Source: Halobaculum rubrum | GTDB taxonomy: Archaea > Halobacteriota > Halobacteria > Halobacteriales > Haloferacaceae | DNA: 64,000 bases | NCBI RefSeq assembly: GCF_019880225.1 | Contig: NZ_CP082284.1 | Location: 2,170,001 to 2,234,000 of the forward strand | Reading direction: 5' to 3' | In this document: piece after piece, positions 8,688-16,924 of the stretch | How the letters are laid out: each line of letters starts with the position of its first letter | How positions within the stretch are numbered: position 1 is the stretch's first letter | Translations under genes and position numbers: made by a program | Notes under the pieces: model-generated | Told to the model about the DNA's origin: nothing | The model's database searches: none | The model's input: only the letters and a program-made list of their open reading frames with translations

Positions 8688-9154
8688 GCGACGCCCCCGA
8701 CCGGGAGCTTCGCATCTCGAAGATCCGGGACGGAACCGTCATCGATCACATCACCGGCGGGCAGGCGCTGAACGTGCTCGCGATCCTCGGCATCGGCGGC
8801 GACGAGGGGATCGGGGTGTCGATCGGGATGAACGTCCCTTCGGACAAGCTCGGGACGAAGGACGTGGTGAAGGTGGAGGGCCGCGAGCTGAGCCAGGGCG
8901 AGGTCGACGTGCTCTCGTTGCTCGCGCCGGAGGCGACGGTCAACATCGTCCGGGAGTTCGAGGTCGTCGAGAAAAAACGCGTCGAGCGCCCCGAGCGCGT
9001 CGTCGGGCTGCTCACCTGCCCGAACCACAACTGCATCACGAACGCCGACGAGCCCGTGGAGTCGGCCTTCGGCGTCGTCGACGACGGCGTGCGCTGTGAG
9101 TTCTGCGGCGAGATCGTCCGCGAGGACATCGGCGACCACCTGGCGGTTCACTGA
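8684..9154 (+). CDS. pyrI: Aspartate carbamoyltransferase regulatory subunit
   Basis: Allosteric, nucleotide-binding subunit of aspartate carbamoyltransferase, 156 aa. The N-terminal allosteric domain is followed by the zinc domain with the four ligands Cys112, Cys117, Cys138 and Cys141 that holds the contact to PyrB. The start ATG overlaps the pyrB stop by four bases. Presence of a complete zinc domain means a PyrB3/PyrI-type dodecamer with CTP/ATP control is likely. Confidence 0.97.
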   Translation: MSDAPDRELRISKIRDGTVIDHITGGQALNVLAILGIGGDEGIGVSIGMNVPSDKLGTKDVVKVEGRELSQGEVDVLSLLAPEATVNIVREFEVVEKKRVERPERVVGLLTCPNHNCITNADEPVESAFGVVDDGVRCEFCGEIVREDIGDHLAVH

Positions 9155-9246
9155 AAATCCCGGACCGCCGCATCCGCCCGCACTGCCCTCGACTGTCGGC
9201 CCCCCGCTTCGGAAACGCCTATTCCGCTCGGCCTGCCACACCACGT

Positions 9247-10122
9247 ATGTCTCTCATCGACACGCTCCGCCGTCCGGAGTACACCGGAGAGAACCGATGC
9301 GGGCCGTGCACCGCCGTCAACGCGGCCGTCGTCGTCGTCGCGGCCGCGGTTGCCGCGGTGCGGCGCCGGTCGCTTGGGCTCGCGGTGTTCGGGGTCGGCG
9401 CGGCGCTCGTCTATCTGCGTGGCTACGTCGTCCCCGGCACGCCCGGGTTCGCCCCGGATCTCGTCCGGTCGCTGGGCCTCGAGGACCGCTTCGACCACGT
9501 CGCCGCCGGCGGCGGCGACCCCGAGCGCCGTCGCGAGTCCGACGACCTCGTCGCCGACACGGACCCGCAGGAACTGTTGGCCGCGATGTTCCGCCACGGC
9601 GTGATCGAGGAGGGCGACGGCGACGACGACGCGCTGTACCTGACGCCGGCGTTCGAGGACGCCTGGCGTGAGGAGCTGGCGGCGCTCCGGGCGGCGAGCC
9701 CCGACGACCTCGTCGAGGCGACCGCGGAGGTCGTCCCGTTCGAGGCCGAGGGCGAGCGGAAGTACGGCGGCGTCTCCGTCGAGGGCGAGGAGGGAGTCGT
9801 CTGGCTTCGGCCGACGAACGCCACCGGCGACGTGGCCGCCGTGCGCGCGATGGCGCGGCTGGACGTGCCCGAGTCGCTGCGCGCGCCGGCGACGACGCCG
9901 CTGCGGCTGTTCACTCCCGAGTGTCCCGCCTGTGGCGGTGATCTCGAGGAGCGCACCGTCGCCGACGGCTGCTGCGGCGGAACCATGGGGTTCGACGACA
10001 CGCCGACGCGGGAGGTGCTCGCGTGCGTCGACTGCGAGGCGGACGTGCACGTGTTCGACGACACTGGCGACGCCGGGGACGCTGGTGACGCCGGCGATCC
10101 GGACGACGCGTTCGACGCGTGA
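9247..10122 (+). CDS. Haloarchaeal membrane-associated zinc-ribbon protein
   Basis: 291 aa, no family I can name. N-terminal Cys18-x2-Cys21 (NRCGPCT) is directly followed by two hydrophobic segments (about 24-37 and 43-60). A soluble middle part is acidic, and a C-terminal region has CPACGG, then CC, then CVDC, which reads as a zinc ribbon. The tail is a short GDAGDAGDA repeat. The conserved NRCGPC next to a membrane helix looks like a metal site at the membrane face. It stands alone downstream of pyrI by 92 bp. Confidence 0.75.
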   Translation: MSLIDTLRRPEYTGENRCGPCTAVNAAVVVVAAAVAAVRRRSLGLAVFGVGAALVYLRGYVVPGTPGFAPDLVRSLGLEDRFDHVAAGGGDPERRRESDDLVADTDPQELLAAMFRHGVIEEGDGDDDALYLTPAFEDAWREELAALRAASPDDLVEATAEVVPFEAEGERKYGGVSVEGEEGVVWLRPTNATGDVAAVRAMARLDVPESLRAPATTPLRLFTPECPACGGDLEERTVADGCCGGTMGFDDTPTREVLACVDCEADVHVFDDTGDAGDAGDAGDPDDAFDA

Positions 10123-10154
10123 GGAGCGATCCAGGGACCGATCGTGGAGTTGGT

Positions 10155-10200
10155 CCCGTGGCAGTCCCGCGGTTGATCCCGTGGTCGTCCCGCGGTTGAT
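10155..10200. repeat. Tandem direct repeat, 2 x 23 bp
   Basis: Two adjacent 23-bp units beginning CCCGTGG and ending CGCGGTTGAT, differing at two positions in the middle (CA versus TC), followed by a partial third (CTCGGG). They lie between the zinc-ribbon membrane protein and the next small gene. Confidence 0.8.
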
Positions 10201-10261
10201 CTCGGGAACGGACGCGGTTCGGGTCGGAAACGATTAGTGCCCGCCGCCTGAACTGTTCGGT

Positions 10262-10372
10262 ATGTCCGGAAAAGCCAAACTCGTCGTGTTGTTCGGTGTC
10301 GTCGTGCTCATGTACGTCCTCTTCAGCTCCAAGAGCGAGCCGGTCGAGGTCGAAGTCGAGACCGAGGACTGA
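10262..10372 (+). CDS. Small single-helix membrane protein
   Basis: 36 residues: a short basic start (MSGKAKL), one transmembrane helix (LVVLFGVVVLMYVLF), and an acidic tail ending EVEVETED. The alternating basic-hydrophobic-acidic layout and G/C-rich third positions make it a plausible real microprotein with the N terminus in the cytoplasm or out, not decidable. No family assigned. Confidence 0.6.
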   Translation: MSGKAKLVVLFGVVVLMYVLFSSKSEPVEVEVETED

Positions 10373-10448
10373 GCGCTGTACCGGTCGCCCGACCACACGC
10401 CGGTTCGATTCACCCCGCTTTCGAAACACGTACCCTCGCGAGCGGCCA

Positions 10449-11366
10449 ATGGCCCGTATGACCGAGTACGGCGTCGTCACCCGCAACGCGGAGGAGACGG
10501 AGTGGCCGGAGTTCGACCTGGCCTTCTACGAGGTGAAGGACGTGACCGGGCGCTCGGCCGAACCGATCGACACGGCCGTGAACATGGTGTCGTGTTTCGG
10601 CGACAACGCCGCCGCCGAGGCGAATCCCGAGCTCGTTCCCGTCGACGCCGACGGTCGATCGGCGACCCGCGACCTGTCGTACTTCGACTGGGCGTACATC
10701 TGCCCGACCCACGAGGAGTACCGGCGCGGCCTGCTGGAGATCGTCGAGGACTGCGCGGCCGTCTTCGGCGACGTGCGCCTCGACGACGTGGGGTTCCCCC
10801 GGGAGGGATTCTGTCGCTGCGACCGGTGTGAACGGCTGTTCGAAGCAAGCGACCACCAAGAATGGGCTGACTGGCGCGCCGAGGTGATAACCGAGTTCGT
10901 CGCCGAAGCGACCGAGCGGATCCCCGGGAAAGCCTACCTCACGCTGTACCCCGACCCCTATCCGGGCCATCTGTACGACCGCGCCGGCCTCGACCTGGAC
11001 GCGCTGGCCGCCCACGTCGACGAGTTCGTCGTCCCGCTGTACGACACCAACTACGGGACGACGTACTGGCTGGAGACGATCGCGAAGGGGTTCGAGAGCC
11101 GGCTCGCGGAGCTCGACGTGACGTTCTCGGTGGAGCTGTACGCCGTGAACGTCGAGGTCGACGACCTGAACCACGCCGCGGAGGTCGCCGCCGCCTACGG
11201 CGAGGACGTGTTCTTCGGCTACGATGCGAGTCAGGCCGTGGCGGCGCTTCGTCGGATGAAAGCGGACGCCCGAGAGGGCCGGAGCTACGGCGGGGACGAC
11301 TCCGGGGCGGCGAGCGAAGGAGTAGTCGAGGATGACCAAGACGGGAATCACGATGAGTCCGCGTGA
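10449..11366 (+). CDS. Haloarchaeal TIM-barrel, glycoside-hydrolase-like protein
   Basis: 305 aa, function unknown. The pattern FPREGFCRCDRCERLF resembles the CxC/CxxC loop seen in several uncharacterised glycoside-hydrolase-like (beta/alpha)8 proteins, and the surrounding order (DWAYICPTHEEYRRG, then YLTLYPDPYPGH, then FVVPLYDTNYG, then FFGYDASQAVAAL) fits successive barrel strands with acidic and aromatic ends. The C-terminal 30 residues are Gly/Asp/Glu-rich and probably disordered. Two starts are possible, MARMTEY at 10449 or MTEY at 10458; a TTCGAAAC element 25 bp upstream favours the first. Enzymatic activity is not demonstrated by anything visible. Confidence 0.62.
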   Translation: MARMTEYGVVTRNAEETEWPEFDLAFYEVKDVTGRSAEPIDTAVNMVSCFGDNAAAEANPELVPVDADGRSATRDLSYFDWAYICPTHEEYRRGLLEIVEDCAAVFGDVRLDDVGFPREGFCRCDRCERLFEASDHQEWADWRAEVITEFVAEATERIPGKAYLTLYPDPYPGHLYDRAGLDLDALAAHVDEFVVPLYDTNYGTTYWLETIAKGFESRLAELDVTFSVELYAVNVEVDDLNHAAEVAAAYGEDVFFGYDASQAVAALRRMKADAREGRSYGGDDSGAASEGVVEDDQDGNHDESA

Positions 11367-11390
11367 CGGATCCGCGTGACAGGTTGTAGG

Positions 11391-11516
11391 CTACGACAGC
11401 GGACCGTACGCGAGCGCCCAGATGACGACGATCGTCAGTAGGAAGACGACCCCGGCGACACCGGCGAGAAGGAACAACAATCTGCCGGTCTCCTTCTTCT
11501 GCTCCTGATCGGCCAT
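11391..11516 (-). CDS. Small single-helix membrane protein
   Basis: 41 residues read from the minus strand: a charged start (MADQEQKKETGR), one hydrophobic helix of about 24 residues, and a short end GPLS. The charged N terminus and G/C third positions suggest a real gene. It resembles short haloarchaeal membrane proteins of unknown function. Converges with the barrel protein gene 24 bp away. Confidence 0.6.
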   Translation of the reverse strand: MADQEQKKETGRLLFLLAGVAGVVFLLTIVVIWALAYGPLS

Positions 11517-11683
11517 ACACGAGACACGAGTCGCGACCACAAAGGTCACTCGGGCGGATGGATCGGCGGCGTGGTTCCCTCTCCCTCGCTCGTCCGGTCG
11601 CCCGTTTCGCGGGCCGATCCATGGCCCGAATCAGTATTCGCGATCCGAGTGACTCTTTTCACCGGGCCTCCCGTACCCCGTCT

Positions 11684-12928
11684 ATGACTCTCTACGACAG
11701 ACTCTACGAGCTGTACGCGGAGTTCGACACGGAGACGCTCCGCGCGTATCGGGAGTTCGTCGACTTATTCCCGCCGCTGGACTCGCGCGTCGCCCTCGAC
11801 AGCTGGGACGACGCGAACGCCGACCTCGAAGAGCGCCGGGGGCGAATCGAGCGCGCCTTCGGCGGCGACGACGGCGACGCGCTGGCGGAGGTGGCGGCGA
11901 TCGCCGATCGCGAGTCGGCGTTCACCGCGCTCGATCTCCACGGGAAGTACGGCCGGGCGCCGAACGCGCTCGTGCTCGACGTCGACGAGACGCTGCGCTC
12001 GGCCGGCGACACGGACAACGAGATCCCCCGCGAGACGCTGCACCTGCTCACCGAGTTCGCCGAGCGCGGCGTCCCGCTGGTGATCTGCACCGGCCAGACC
12101 CTGGAGAACGTGAAGGGCTTCCTCATCCAGGGGCTGGGCAACGAACTCGTCCACTCGGGGGACGTGTCGGTCGTCTACGAGGCGGGCGCGGGGGTGTTCA
12201 CGCCCGGCAGCGGCGCCGACACCAAGCGGCTCCTCTACGACGACCTGGACGACGACGTTCGGGGCGTCGTCGACCGCGTCCGCGACGGCGTGGTCCACGA
12301 GGCGCCCGAGCGTGTCCGCCGGGGCTGTCACCTCCAGGGAAACGAGTTCAACGTCACCCTCAAGCCCAACTACGAGACCGGCAGCGACGACGCCGAGGCC
12401 GTCGTCGACGAGGCGATGGTCCACCTGCTCGATCTCGTCGGCGGCGCCGCGGGCGAGCGGCTCGCTCTCGACGACGGTCCGGCGGCGGCGCGGGCGCACT
12501 ACGCGGCCGAGGACCCGGAGATCGCGGGCGCGATCGACCGGGCCGACGCGAGCGCCGACGCGGCCGTACCCGAGGCTGCGGCGTCGCTGTTCGACCGACT
12601 CGAGGTCGCGCTGTACCGCGCCGACGCCGCCGAACTCGCCGCCGCGGAGCTCCACAAGGCCGCCGGCGTCGAGGCGTCGCTGGACGTGCTCGGCGTCGAC
12701 GACCCGTTCGTCTGCATGATGGGCGACTCGAAGTCGGACCTCCGGGTGATGGAGTGGGCCGAGGAGACCGGGTCGGGCGTCTCGGCGGCGCCGGAACACT
12801 CCTCACAGAACGTGTTGGACCACGTCAGAGCGACCGACGACCTCGTGTTCGCGCCGGGCGCTGCCGCCGACGTGCTCCGGACGATGTACGCGTGGTGTGC
12901 GCTGGCGGAGCTGAACGGTTCCGAGTGA
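11684..12928 (+). CDS. HAD-superfamily hydrolase
   Basis: 414 aa phosphatase-type HAD protein. Motif I is LDVDETL (the two Asp are nucleophile and acid/base), motif II is ICTGQ, and motif IV is CMMGDSKSD. About 100 N-terminal residues before motif I are helical and of unknown role, and a large cap lies between motifs II and IV, containing RRGCHLQGNEFNVTLK. The LFDRLEV and HKAAGVEASL segments resemble the C1/C2 region of sugar- or phosphomannomutase-type phosphatases. Substrate unknown. A TATA-like CTTTTCA lies about 27 bp before the chosen ATG, supporting a leaderless start. Confidence 0.85.
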   Translation: MTLYDRLYELYAEFDTETLRAYREFVDLFPPLDSRVALDSWDDANADLEERRGRIERAFGGDDGDALAEVAAIADRESAFTALDLHGKYGRAPNALVLDVDETLRSAGDTDNEIPRETLHLLTEFAERGVPLVICTGQTLENVKGFLIQGLGNELVHSGDVSVVYEAGAGVFTPGSGADTKRLLYDDLDDDVRGVVDRVRDGVVHEAPERVRRGCHLQGNEFNVTLKPNYETGSDDAEAVVDEAMVHLLDLVGGAAGERLALDDGPAAARAHYAAEDPEIAGAIDRADASADAAVPEAAASLFDRLEVALYRADAAELAAAELHKAAGVEASLDVLGVDDPFVCMMGDSKSDLRVMEWAEETGSGVSAAPEHSSQNVLDHVRATDDLVFAPGAAADVLRTMYAWCALAELNGSE

Positions 12929-12970
12929 GGAACCAGCCGTTTGAAGCCCCCCGCGGACGCCCCTGATCGC

Positions 12971-13873
12971 ATGACCGTTCGCATCATCGGTGCGCCGACC
13001 GACTACGGCCAGGACCGGCGCGGCGTCGACATGGGCCCGTCCGCCATCCGCTATGCCGGCCTCTCGGACGCGCTGGCGTCCGCGGGCGTCGACGCCGTCG
13101 ACGCCGGCGACCTCACGGTGCCCCGTGCGGAGGAGCGCGACCCCGACGCCCGACAGCCGAGCGCGGGGAACGCGAAGTTCCTTCAGGAGACCGAGGAGGT
13201 CACGACCGCGCTCGCCGACCGCGTCGCCGACAGCGTCGCCGCCGGCGAGACGCCGCTCGTGCTCGGCGGCGACCACTCGGTCGCGATCGGCTCGCTCTCA
13301 GGCAGCGCGCGCGACGCCGAGATCGGCGCCGTCTGGTTCGACGCCCACGGCGACTACAACACGCCGACGACCTCGCCCTCCGGCAACGTCCACGGGATGC
13401 CGCTGGCGGCCGCGCTCGGATACGCGGAGTGGGACGGCGTCGAGTGGGCGAACGCGCCCGGGTTGCGCGAGGAGAACGTCGCGTACGTCGGCCTCCGCGC
13501 GCTCGACGACAGCGAGCGCGAGGCGATCCGCGCGACCGAGATGACGGCCTACACCATGTCCGACATCGACGAGCGCGGGATCACCGACGTGGTCGAGGCG
13601 GCGCTGTCGGTCGCGAGCGACGGCGTCGACGGTGTCCACGCTAGTCTGGACATGGACTGGCTCGACCCGACGATCGCCCCCGGGGTTGGGACGCCCGTCC
13701 GCGGCGGCGTCACCTACCGGGAGGCCCATCACGCGATGGAACTCGTCGCCGAGACGGACGGGCTCCGCTCGATGGAGGTCGTCGAGGTGAACCCCGTCCT
13801 CGACGAGTCGAACGAGACCGCCTCGCTCGCGACCGAACTCGTCGCCAGCGCGTTCGGCAAGCGGATCCTCTGA
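12971..13873 (+). CDS. Arginase-family ureohydrolase
   Basis: 300 aa Mn-dependent hydrolase. Metal ligand motifs are complete: GGDHSVAIG, WFDAHGDYNTP followed by SPSGNVHGMPLA, and SLDMDWLDP. The SPSGNVHGMPLA segment is closer to arginase than to agmatinase, where this loop differs, so arginase (arginine to ornithine plus urea) is favoured; formiminoglutamase is less likely. DAHGDYN replaces the more usual DAHADxN, a small change near the second metal. The frame is open for ten codons upstream but the ATG giving MTVRIIGAPTD matches the family start. The HAD gene ends 42 bp upstream. Confidence 0.9.
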   Translation: MTVRIIGAPTDYGQDRRGVDMGPSAIRYAGLSDALASAGVDAVDAGDLTVPRAEERDPDARQPSAGNAKFLQETEEVTTALADRVADSVAAGETPLVLGGDHSVAIGSLSGSARDAEIGAVWFDAHGDYNTPTTSPSGNVHGMPLAAALGYAEWDGVEWANAPGLREENVAYVGLRALDDSEREAIRATEMTAYTMSDIDERGITDVVEAALSVASDGVDGVHASLDMDWLDPTIAPGVGTPVRGGVTYREAHHAMELVAETDGLRSMEVVEVNPVLDESNETASLATELVASAFGKRIL

Positions 13874-13925
13874 CCGCGGCGCGTATCGGGAACGACCGGA
13901 GGGGTTCGAGACGGGCCGGTAGGTA

Positions 13926-13943
13926 ACTGATATGGTTATCAGT
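13926..13943. repeat. Perfect 7-bp inverted repeat
   Basis: ACTGATA, four bases, then TATCAGT. It lies just past the arginase gene and at the edge of the low-GC block. It could be an operator, a hairpin at a transcript end, or a remnant of insertion; nothing decides between these. Confidence 0.5.
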
Positions 13944-13985
13944 ATTCGTCTCAGAGTGACCGTCCAAAACGCGGCTCTTACGCAC

Positions 13986-14237
13986 TCAGACTTGAGCTAG
14001 TTGTTGGTGAATGATCCAATCCAAAAGAAGGACAAGTGCAGGCGTTGCGACGAGAAAAATCCCGTACGTGACTATGACGGAACTATTAGAATCGATCCAC
14101 AGTTGTTGGAGGGAACTGAGCGATCGCGGGAAACGACCAGTACCGACGACGACAAGCCCGAGATTCAACGCGACGAACGATAGGCAAAGAACCGTGTAAC
14201 GGACTGCAAGGGTGTACAGCGAGCGGGGCGAAAACAT
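13986..14237 (-). CDS. Small two-helix membrane protein
   Basis: 83 aa from the chosen ATG (MFSPRSLYTL); the frame stays open to an ATG at 14324, giving 112 aa. Two transmembrane segments are clear: VLCLSFVALNLGLVVVG and VIVTYGIFLVATPALVLLL, joined by a polar loop with RFPRSLSSLQQ. No family recognised. It lies downstream of the PH-domain membrane gene on the same strand and is probably the last gene of that low-GC operon. Codon use has far more A/T third positions than genes outside the block. Confidence 0.6.
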   Translation of the reverse strand: MFSPRSLYTLAVRYTVLCLSFVALNLGLVVVGTGRFPRSLSSLQQLWIDSNSSVIVTYGIFLVATPALVLLLDWIIHQQLAQV

Positions 14238-14377
14238 CGTGTACTCCGTACTGCAGCGTCCGGTTAGTAATGCGGCCGGTAACCGAATTGCAACGGGTAT
14301 CCGGGTCCGGAAGGAGGAGTACATACGATAGCAGCTAGGTCGAAAGACGACAGTCCACGGGTCGTCTTCGGCTACTG

Positions 14378-15016
14378 TTAGACGTACTCGCGAATCTGGT
14401 CGGCAAACTCCGTCGACTGTTCCATGTTCCGCATGACGATCTTGAGCGAGCCGCCTCCCCCACCGCTTGCCACCTTCACGTTTCCGAGCCCGACTAGGGC
14501 CTCGGTTACTGATTTGCGTTCCTCAACACCACGGACTTTGTCCAGCGGGAGTTCCTGACGTATGAGTGATATGAGGCGGTACTCACGGATCATTCGTCGG
14601 TTCGTCAGGTAGTAGGTAGTGAGACTGTTCGACCAGTACACCTCCAGTCCCTTCGAGAAGAAATACAGACCGACGAGCAAGGTCACAGTTGGATAGACGT
14701 ATGGGACCTGCGAAAAGAACATAAGATAAACAGTCGCCGCGAGGAGTGGAAGGCCGAGGCAAATCTTCACCAGCGCAACTCGCTGTGTCGGATGGCGCTT
14801 GTCTACGATGTGCTCATCCCCCCGCATGGTCGGTGACTCTGGAGCCGCCACGAAGTGGATATAGAACCCCATAATGACGATGAAGCCTCCGAATACGGCG
14901 AACGGCAGGCCGAGAAGCGGCGGTACGTCAAGTTCGCCAAAATAGACATAGATTCCAGCGATGATGAACGGTAAGCCGAGGATCGTACTCCAGACCGCGG
15001 GTTTCCCTCGGGCCAT
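14378..15016 (-). CDS. Membrane protein with C-terminal bacterial PH domain (DUF304-like)
   Basis: 212 aa. Four hydrophobic segments occupy about 8-25, 33-55, 83-101 and 107-125. The C-terminal part has the typical bPH2/DUF304 run YYLTNRRMIREYRL, then LPLDKVRGVEER, a LGLGNVKV-like strand and a closing helix, so a PH-like domain sits on the membrane, probably on the cytoplasmic side. A Gly-rich stretch (GGGGG) is inserted in the loop before the last strand. The start codon is one base away from the stop of the propeller gene, so the two must be co-transcribed and likely work together in the envelope. Function of DUF304 proteins is mostly unknown. Confidence 0.8.
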   Translation of the reverse strand: MARGKPAVWSTILGLPFIIAGIYVYFGELDVPPLLGLPFAVFGGFIVIMGFYIHFVAAPESPTMRGDEHIVDKRHPTQRVALVKICLGLPLLAATVYLMFFSQVPYVYPTVTLLVGLYFFSKGLEVYWSNSLTTYYLTNRRMIREYRLISLIRQELPLDKVRGVEERKSVTEALVGLGNVKVASGGGGGSLKIVMRNMEQSTEFADQIREYV

Positions 15017-15017
15017 T

Positions 15018-16463
15018 TTATTGCCCTCCGATCATCGAGTGAAGGACGCCCGCTACAGAGAGGGCGAACCCACCGATGGTCAGTACGTAGGGGTCGCTCA
15101 GTGCGTCGAGTTGCCCCTCCTCTCCGTTTGTGAGGAATCCACGATTGACTGGCTCCTCTGTCGTGGGTTGAGGTTCTTCAGTCGGAGTCTGTTCTGTTCC
15201 CACCTCGTTTTGATCCGTGGACGTACTGGTCTCGTCTGAGACGTCAGCCTCTGTCTCGGTCGCAGTGGCCGTCTCTGTCTCGGTCGTAGTGGGCGTTTTA
15301 GGTGCGAATTCGTCGCTGGAGATCGCGTACAAGCTGTGATCCCAATTACCGACGAGGAGTACGCCGTCCACGATGGCGGGCGGGGAACTAATGAAATCGC
15401 CACGCGGATATCGCCAGAGGTCCTCACCAGTCTTTGCGTCTATCGCCCGCAGGTCACCTTGCGTAATAAACACCACTCCGTCGGCCACTGCGGGTGACGC
15501 TCGCACGCTCGCCTCTTCCTCAGAGATGAAGGCGGTCCACTCGACCGATCCGCTTGATCGGTCGAACGCATAGAAGTCGGACTGACCTTCGCCCCCTATG
15601 AATACCCGCTCGTCTGACACCGCGGGCGACGTGATGACATCCTGGTTCAGTTCGGTCGTCCATTCGGGAGCGCCGTCCGTGCGGGAAAGTGCGAAGAAGT
15701 TCCCGTTCTCGGTTCCCACATAGACGGTCTCATCGGTGACTGCTGGTGGGGCCCGAACTTCGCCTCCGAGGTCAGTACTCCACACAACTGACCCGTCACT
15801 CCCATCCAACGCGTACATAGTTCCCCCGCTGCTTCCGACATAGACCGTCTCGTCGACGAGTCCGAGCCCGGATTCGAAGAAGAACTCTTTGTCGAAGCGC
15901 CAGATCACTTCACCCGAGTCGGCATTGACTGCGTTGACAGCGTCGTCGATGAAATACACCTGGCCGTTTGATGCGGCAACCGGTGTGGTGATCTCACTGC
16001 TCGTGGATATGGTCCAGTTCCTGTTGCCCGTCACGGCGTTGAGCGAGTAGAGCTTCCCATTTTTTGACCCGACAAACACAGACTCGAAAGCAACACACGG
16101 CGTCGGTATATCCTCGGGGATATCACCCAACGGTTCATCGAGGCTGGTACGCCACTTCCGTGTGCCGGTCGCCAAGTCGACAGCGAACACCTCTCCCTGC
16201 GCGGAGGTGAAATACACTGTTCCGTCAACAACTGCGGGGCCCGACGGGAATCCCGGTAGCATATCGTACCGCCACCGTTCGCCGACGTTCTCTTTCGGCA
16301 CACGAGCGTGCGGGTTATAGCCCGTGTTTCCACCGTTCCCACCGAACGACGCCCAGTCAGCTGCTGTGTCGTTATCAGCTGTCGCCAGCGTAGGGCCCAC
16401 AGCCGTAGCAAAAAGAAGTGCACCGCTCGATTTTAACGCGGCTCTCCGACTTATTTGGCTCAT
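15018..16463 (-). CDS. Tat-exported PQQ-type beta-propeller protein with C-terminal membrane anchor
   Basis: 481 aa. The N terminus (SRRAALKSSGALLFATAVG) is a Tat signal ending near ALATA-like TLATA. Residues about 35-385 are a run of PQQ/WD-like blades, each with a V-D-G-x-V-Y or T-V-Y-V-G strand followed by A-L/V-D-x-x-(T/S)-G, seven to eight in all. A Thr/Glu-rich stalk (about 390-445) follows, then one hydrophobic helix near the C terminus (LTIGGFALSVAGVL). So it is a surface propeller held on a flexible stalk. No cofactor residues for a dehydrogenase are evident; a binding or scaffold role, as for BamB-like propellers, is more likely. It is first in a low-GC operon. Confidence 0.88.
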   Translation of the reverse strand: MSQISRRAALKSSGALLFATAVGPTLATADNDTAADWASFGGNGGNTGYNPHARVPKENVGERWRYDMLPGFPSGPAVVDGTVYFTSAQGEVFAVDLATGTRKWRTSLDEPLGDIPEDIPTPCVAFESVFVGSKNGKLYSLNAVTGNRNWTISTSSEITTPVAASNGQVYFIDDAVNAVNADSGEVIWRFDKEFFFESGLGLVDETVYVGSSGGTMYALDGSDGSVVWSTDLGGEVRAPPAVTDETVYVGTENGNFFALSRTDGAPEWTTELNQDVITSPAVSDERVFIGGEGQSDFYAFDRSSGSVEWTAFISEEEASVRASPAVADGVVFITQGDLRAIDAKTGEDLWRYPRGDFISSPPAIVDGVLLVGNWDHSLYAISSDEFAPKTPTTTETETATATETEADVSDETSTSTDQNEVGTEQTPTEEPQPTTEEPVNRGFLTNGEEGQLDALSDPYVLTIGGFALSVAGVLHSMIGGQ

Positions 16464-16924
16464 TAGCGTAGCGATAGACTCGATTATAAAAAGTGTTCCG
16501 TGAATTTGTTTTTTTATAAATAAGATGATGTGACAGGTGCGGATGTGTGAATCATAACACGGTAAAGTGGTACTGATACCATTGAATTGATCGTGGTAAT
16601 TGGATACATTCCGAGTGTTAAGTACCTACTGTGGGCAAGTTTGACTGCTTACTCCGCAATGATGTGATGAGGATCCGCTCCGTCAATCGATCGAAATCGA
16701 ACTGTCTGAAAGTCGTTCCGGGAGTGGTGAGAGAGTCAGTAGAATCCGGCAGACACGGTTCAACTGTGGAATCCGATTAACTCCAAATCACAATCTCTGA
16801 CTCCAGGAGAGAGATGTGAACGACTCTGTCACAATGTACAACTGATTCACCGTCTGACTCTCCCGACGGGTTCCAGCGAACGGTTGAGAATCGAGGACGC
16901 CCGGAGAGACCCGTTCTCGGTAGA
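16464..16924. other. AT-rich intergenic region
   Basis: About 460 bp, clearly lower in GC than the rest. It holds the propeller promoter (16484-16493), a T-run with TTTATAAATAAG near 16510-16525, and a palindrome TGGTA-CTGA-TACCA at about 16568-16581. No coding frame or transposase remnant is recognisable. It could mark the boundary of an acquired segment. Confidence 0.55.
16484..16493 (-). promoter_or_regulatory. TATA-like box of the propeller operon
   Basis: On the minus strand TTTTTATAAT lies about 25 bp before the ATG at 16463, the spacing of a leaderless haloarchaeal transcript. Confidence 0.6.

Noticed and set aside
10380-10445. GGTTCGATTC, resembling a tRNA T-loop
   Set aside because: No complementary T-stem arms, anticodon arm or acceptor stem around it.
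13926-16924. Flanking palindromes as insertion-element ends
   Set aside because: The two share only ACTGATA, differ in arm length, and no transposase or target-site duplication was found, so a mobile element is not claimed.
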